A DNA stretch of 7,507 nucleotides from Deltaproteobacteria bacterium (GTDB lineage: Bacteria > Bdellovibrionota > UBA1018). Shown here one piece after another: positions 6,042 to 7,507 of the stretch (positions are counted from its first letter, which is position 1; each line of letters begins with the position of its first letter). The DNA is taken from contig JACQAU010000173.1 of NCBI GenBank assembly GCA_016194835.1, positions 1 to 7,507 on the forward strand. Direction: 5' to 3'. A model generated the notes under the pieces. That model did not search any database. It had not been told where the DNA came from and worked only from the letters and a program-made list of their open reading frames with translations. Both the position numbers and the translations under genes were made by a program.

Positions 6042-6728
6042 ATGAAATATTATTTATTTAATTTATTTTTTTTATTAAGTCCCATCTGTTTTGCTGAAAA
6101 TAATTTTCATGTGATTGAGGAATTGCCCAATGGATTTGCACTCTATCGCTATGGAAAACCCACATCAGAGAAAAGTCTGTTGGGTTCGCCGGGTTCTATT
6201 TTTGCTTATTATTCTAATCATGGAATTCAAGAAGTCATGGTTCTAAGTGGAAATGCCTGTGATGTAGAAACAAAATGCTCGGGCCTTAAAATTATATATG
6301 ACGAAGAACAAAGCATTGGTATTTCTCCCAGCGTTGATTTTTTAAAACAATTTGACATATGGGTTAGGGAAGCTCGTATCAAAGGCAAAAAAATAGGCTT
6401 TAGATGCAGTCATGGCTGTCATCGTACAGGCCGCCTAGCAGGTTATTACCAGATGAAATACCAGCACCTCACTTACGAAGATGCCTCAGCACTCATGACT
6501 CAATATGCCTGTTATTTCTGGGCCCCAGTGCCAAGATTGGACGGTTTTTGGCCAGAGGTAAAATGGAATGTCCTTTATCGACAGTTACAAGCCATGGATG
6601 ATTATATTCATGGGCGTCCTTGTTCTGTCAATGTGCGAGATTGCCTTAAGGGCCAGGATGTTGGGAACCCTCATCTAACAATTACCGCTGAAGCAAAATA
6701 CGAGCAGAGGAGTCAAAACCCTTTATGA
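6042..6728 (+). CDS. exported Cys-based (CX5R) tyrosine/dual-specificity-like phosphatase
   Basis: 228 residues from ATG 6042, or 233 from ATG 6027. The N-terminus MKYYLFNLFFLLSPICFA-ENN is a clean Sec signal peptide, so the product should be exported. A P-loop is present as FRCSHGCHRTGR: Cys122, then five residues, then Arg128 followed by Thr (numbered from ATG 6042). This is the CX5R(T/S) signature of protein tyrosine and dual-specificity phosphatases, which hydrolyse phosphoester bonds through a Cys-phosphate intermediate. The His normally before the catalytic Cys is Arg, and a second Cys (126) lies within the loop. A possible general-acid Asp is in IIYDEEQ (about 84-90). Upstream, GIQEVMVLSG resembles the G-(I/V)-x-x-V-(I/V)-x-L strand of these folds. 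Downstream, LAGYYQMKYQ and LTYEDA form the helical cap. The last ~25 residues after DCLKGQ have no counterpart in the paralogue that follows and may be read-through of formerly coding DNA. The substrate is unknown. Confidence 0.75.
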   Translation: MKYYLFNLFFLLSPICFAENNFHVIEELPNGFALYRYGKPTSEKSLLGSPGSIFAYYSNHGIQEVMVLSGNACDVETKCSGLKIIYDEEQSIGISPSVDFLKQFDIWVREARIKGKKIGFRCSHGCHRTGRLAGYYQMKYQHLTYEDASALMTQYACYFWAPVPRLDGFWPEVKWNVLYRQLQAMDDYIHGRPCSVNVRDCLKGQDVGNPHLTITAEAKYEQRSQNPL

Positions 6729-6750
6729 CAATCTAGACATCAGAGAAGTT

Positions 6751-7152
6751 ATGGTTTTAGATCAGAGTGCGGTGGACACTGAGCTTTCCTGTAAAAAAGA
6801 ATGTCCCAAGCTCAGTGTTGTCTATAATCAAAAACAAGATGTTGAAACACCACTCAGTAAAAAATTCTTAGATCGATTTGATCAATGGATTACAGATGCT
6901 AAAAAGAGGGGAAGAAAAATACTCTTTCGTGACAAAGAAGGGATTGAAATGACAGGTCGGTTATCCGCATATTATCAAATGAAATATCAAAATTTAACTT
7001 ACGATGACGCGGTTTTTTTGATGTACGAACATTCTGGCATGTCTTTTTTTGCTCAACGAGATAACCTGCTTCATCAGGTCAAAGCTTTGGAAGATTATAT
7101 TCACTCTCGACCTTGTTCTACGAAATTAAAATACTGTGTGAGAGAAGAGTGA
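6751..7152 (+). CDS. 5'-truncated paralogue of the preceding phosphatase with a dead P-loop (pseudophosphatase or gene remnant)
   Basis: 133 residues from the first ATG, clearly a tandem copy of the gene before it. Shared blocks are IREVMVL, FLDRFDQW, GRLSAYYQMKYQ, LTYDDA and DYIHSRPCS. The catalytic loop reads FRDKEGIEMTGR where the neighbour has FRCSHGCHRTGR, so the nucleophilic Cys is Asp and the phosphate-binding Arg is Met; phosphatase activity is not expected. The copy has no signal peptide, and similarity continues upstream of the ATG in the same frame (about 6709-6750: GVKTLYDNLDIREV) with no start codon there, so the 5' end is missing. The loop between the P-loop helices and DYIH is also shorter. 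No good Shine-Dalgarno precedes 6751. The frame is nevertheless open to its end, so recent decay, a cytoplasmic pseudoenzyme or a broken fusion with the upstream gene are all possible. Confidence 0.55.
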   Translation: MVLDQSAVDTELSCKKECPKLSVVYNQKQDVETPLSKKFLDRFDQWITDAKKRGRKILFRDKEGIEMTGRLSAYYQMKYQNLTYDDAVFLMYEHSGMSFFAQRDNLLHQVKALEDYIHSRPCSTKLKYCVREE

Positions 7153-7170
7153 CTTCCGGACGGCGGAAGT
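7152..7170 (+). terminator. hairpin at the end of the truncated phosphatase paralogue
   Basis: ACTTCCG (7152-7158) pairs perfectly with CGGAAGT (7164-7170) around a 5-base loop, starting on the last base of the stop codon. Only a short TTTT (7186-7189) follows some distance away, so terminator function is plausible but the U-tract is poor. Confidence 0.45.
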
Positions 7171-7223
7171 AACTCATAAAAGCCGTTTTGGGGAATAGTC
7201 GGAAGAGTACGATTTCATTGCAA

Positions 7224-7244
7224 TGGCGGAGAGAGTGAGATTTG
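7224..7244. repeat. direct repeat of the tRNA-Ser 3' end (distal copy, att-like)
   Basis: 21 bases identical to 7370-7390, beginning TGGCGGAGAG and ending GAGATTTG. The proximal copy is the 3' end of the intact tRNA-Ser gene: CCA, discriminator base, acceptor strand and part of the T arm. Read on the - strand, the distal copy ends in a tRNA-like 3' end without the rest of a tRNA. This is the geometry of an attachment-site core duplicated by site-specific integration at a tRNA 3' end, or of a short duplication. Confidence 0.7.
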
Positions 7245-7369
7245 GCTACTACACTCAGTCGCCTCCGGCTCCTTCGTTGCGTAGCCTCTCCTCGCAAGCC
7301 TTTCGCTCGCTTCAGGCTCGCTCAGCTTCCACAGGAAGCCGGCTTGCTCGTTTCAAATCTTCTTTATTT
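7245..7369. other. GC-rich non-coding segment between the two tRNA-3'-end repeats
   Basis: 125 bases. By hand count the core 7245-7350 is about 60% G+C, against a strongly AT-rich window. It contains a tandem imperfect repeat, GCTCGCTTCAG (7305-7315) then GCTCGCTCAG (7316-7325). It also contains a perfect hairpin, GCTTCC-ACA-GGAAGC (7325-7339), and a palindrome, AAGCCGGCTT (7336-7345). AGATTTG (7238-7244) and CAAATCT (7354-7360) form inverted ends. I see no convincing gene in it. It looks like a small repeat-type element or a remnant of integrated DNA. Confidence 0.55.
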
Positions 7370-7459
7370 TGGCGGAGAGAGTGAGATTTGAACTCACGAG
7401 AGGTTTTACCCTCTGCTCCCTTAGCAAGGGAGTGCCTTCAGCCGCTCGGCATTCTCTCC
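7370..7459 (-). tRNA. tRNA-Ser (anticodon GCU)
   Basis: 90 bases including an encoded CCA. Read on the - strand: acceptor GGAGAGA (7459-7453) pairs with TCTCTCC (7380-7374), discriminator G, CCA at 7372-7370. The D arm is GCC...GGC around GAGCGGCTGAA. The anticodon arm is CTCCC-TTGCTAA-GGGAG, giving anticodon GCU (reads AGU/AGC). A long class II variable arm, AGAGG-GTAAAA-CCTCT, is diagnostic for Ser here. The T arm is GTGAG-TTCAAAT-CTCAC. The bases at positions 8 and 9 read A-T, whereas U8 is nearly universal. A 5-bp hairpin (GCCAA/TTGGC, 7462-7476) sits immediately upstream in the leader. Confidence 0.95.
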
Positions 7460-7488
7460 ATGCCAATTGTGTTGGCTTCTGCTTTATG

Positions 7489-7494
7489 ATTATC
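7489..7494 (-). promoter_or_regulatory. possible -10 of the tRNA-Ser gene
   Basis: On the - strand GATAAT (5/6 match to TATAAT) lies about 30 bases upstream of the tRNA 5' end, placing a start about 23 bases before the mature tRNA. The expected -35 position falls outside the window, so this is tentative. Confidence 0.25.
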
Positions 7495-7507
7495 AATAAA
7501 GCCCAAA

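Noticed and set aside
6404..6601. 65-codon + strand frame inside the Cys phosphatase gene
   Set aside because: Out-of-frame shadow across the P-loop region; no start context or homology.
7305..7345. CRISPR-like or satellite array in the GC-rich segment
   Set aside because: Only two adjacent imperfect 10-11 base units with no spacers, so not a CRISPR array.

Overview
The window comes from a low-GC, Gram-negative bacterium. The evidence is a membrane quinol-oxidising complex with a lipoprotein-like cytochrome c, several Sec-type signal peptides, and strongly A/T-biased codon choice. I cannot name the phylum from the sequence; alternative complex III (ACIII) occurs in several Gram-negative phyla.

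Positions 1-4048 (+ strand) hold the distal part of an ACIII operon in the canonical order: actB (3' end only), actC, actD, actE, actF. The genes are tightly packed: a 5-base gap, then overlaps of 14, 4 and 14 bases. ACIII replaces cytochrome bc1. It oxidises membrane quinol and passes electrons through Fe-S clusters and c-type hemes to a terminal oxidase. The window holds the end of the Fe-S subunit ActB, the two large NrfD-like membrane subunits ActC and ActF, the small two-helix subunit ActD and the mono-heme cytochrome ActE. The operon ends at a strong hairpin (4051-4085), and no cytochrome oxidase genes follow it here.

Positions 4099-4569 (- strand) encode a small exported protein with one CARDB-type beta-sandwich domain, convergent with actF. 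A 265-base divergent intergenic region (4570-4834) follows. It carries a possible extended -10 promoter and two palindromic elements.

Positions 4835-7152 (+ strand) look like a small phosphatase locus. It has an exported PPP/Shewanella-like calcineurin-fold metallophosphatase, an exported Cys-based (CX5R) tyrosine/dual-specificity-like phosphatase, and a 5'-truncated paralogue of the latter. The paralogue has lost both the catalytic Cys and the Arg of the P-loop.

Positions 7153-7507 are mostly non-coding. They hold a hairpin at the end of the truncated paralogue, then a GC-rich segment unlike the rest of the window. That segment is flanked by an exact 21-base direct repeat of the 3' end of a tRNA-Ser(GCU) gene, which lies intact on the - strand at 7370-7459. 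The arrangement resembles a tiny element, or its scar, at a tRNA attachment site.
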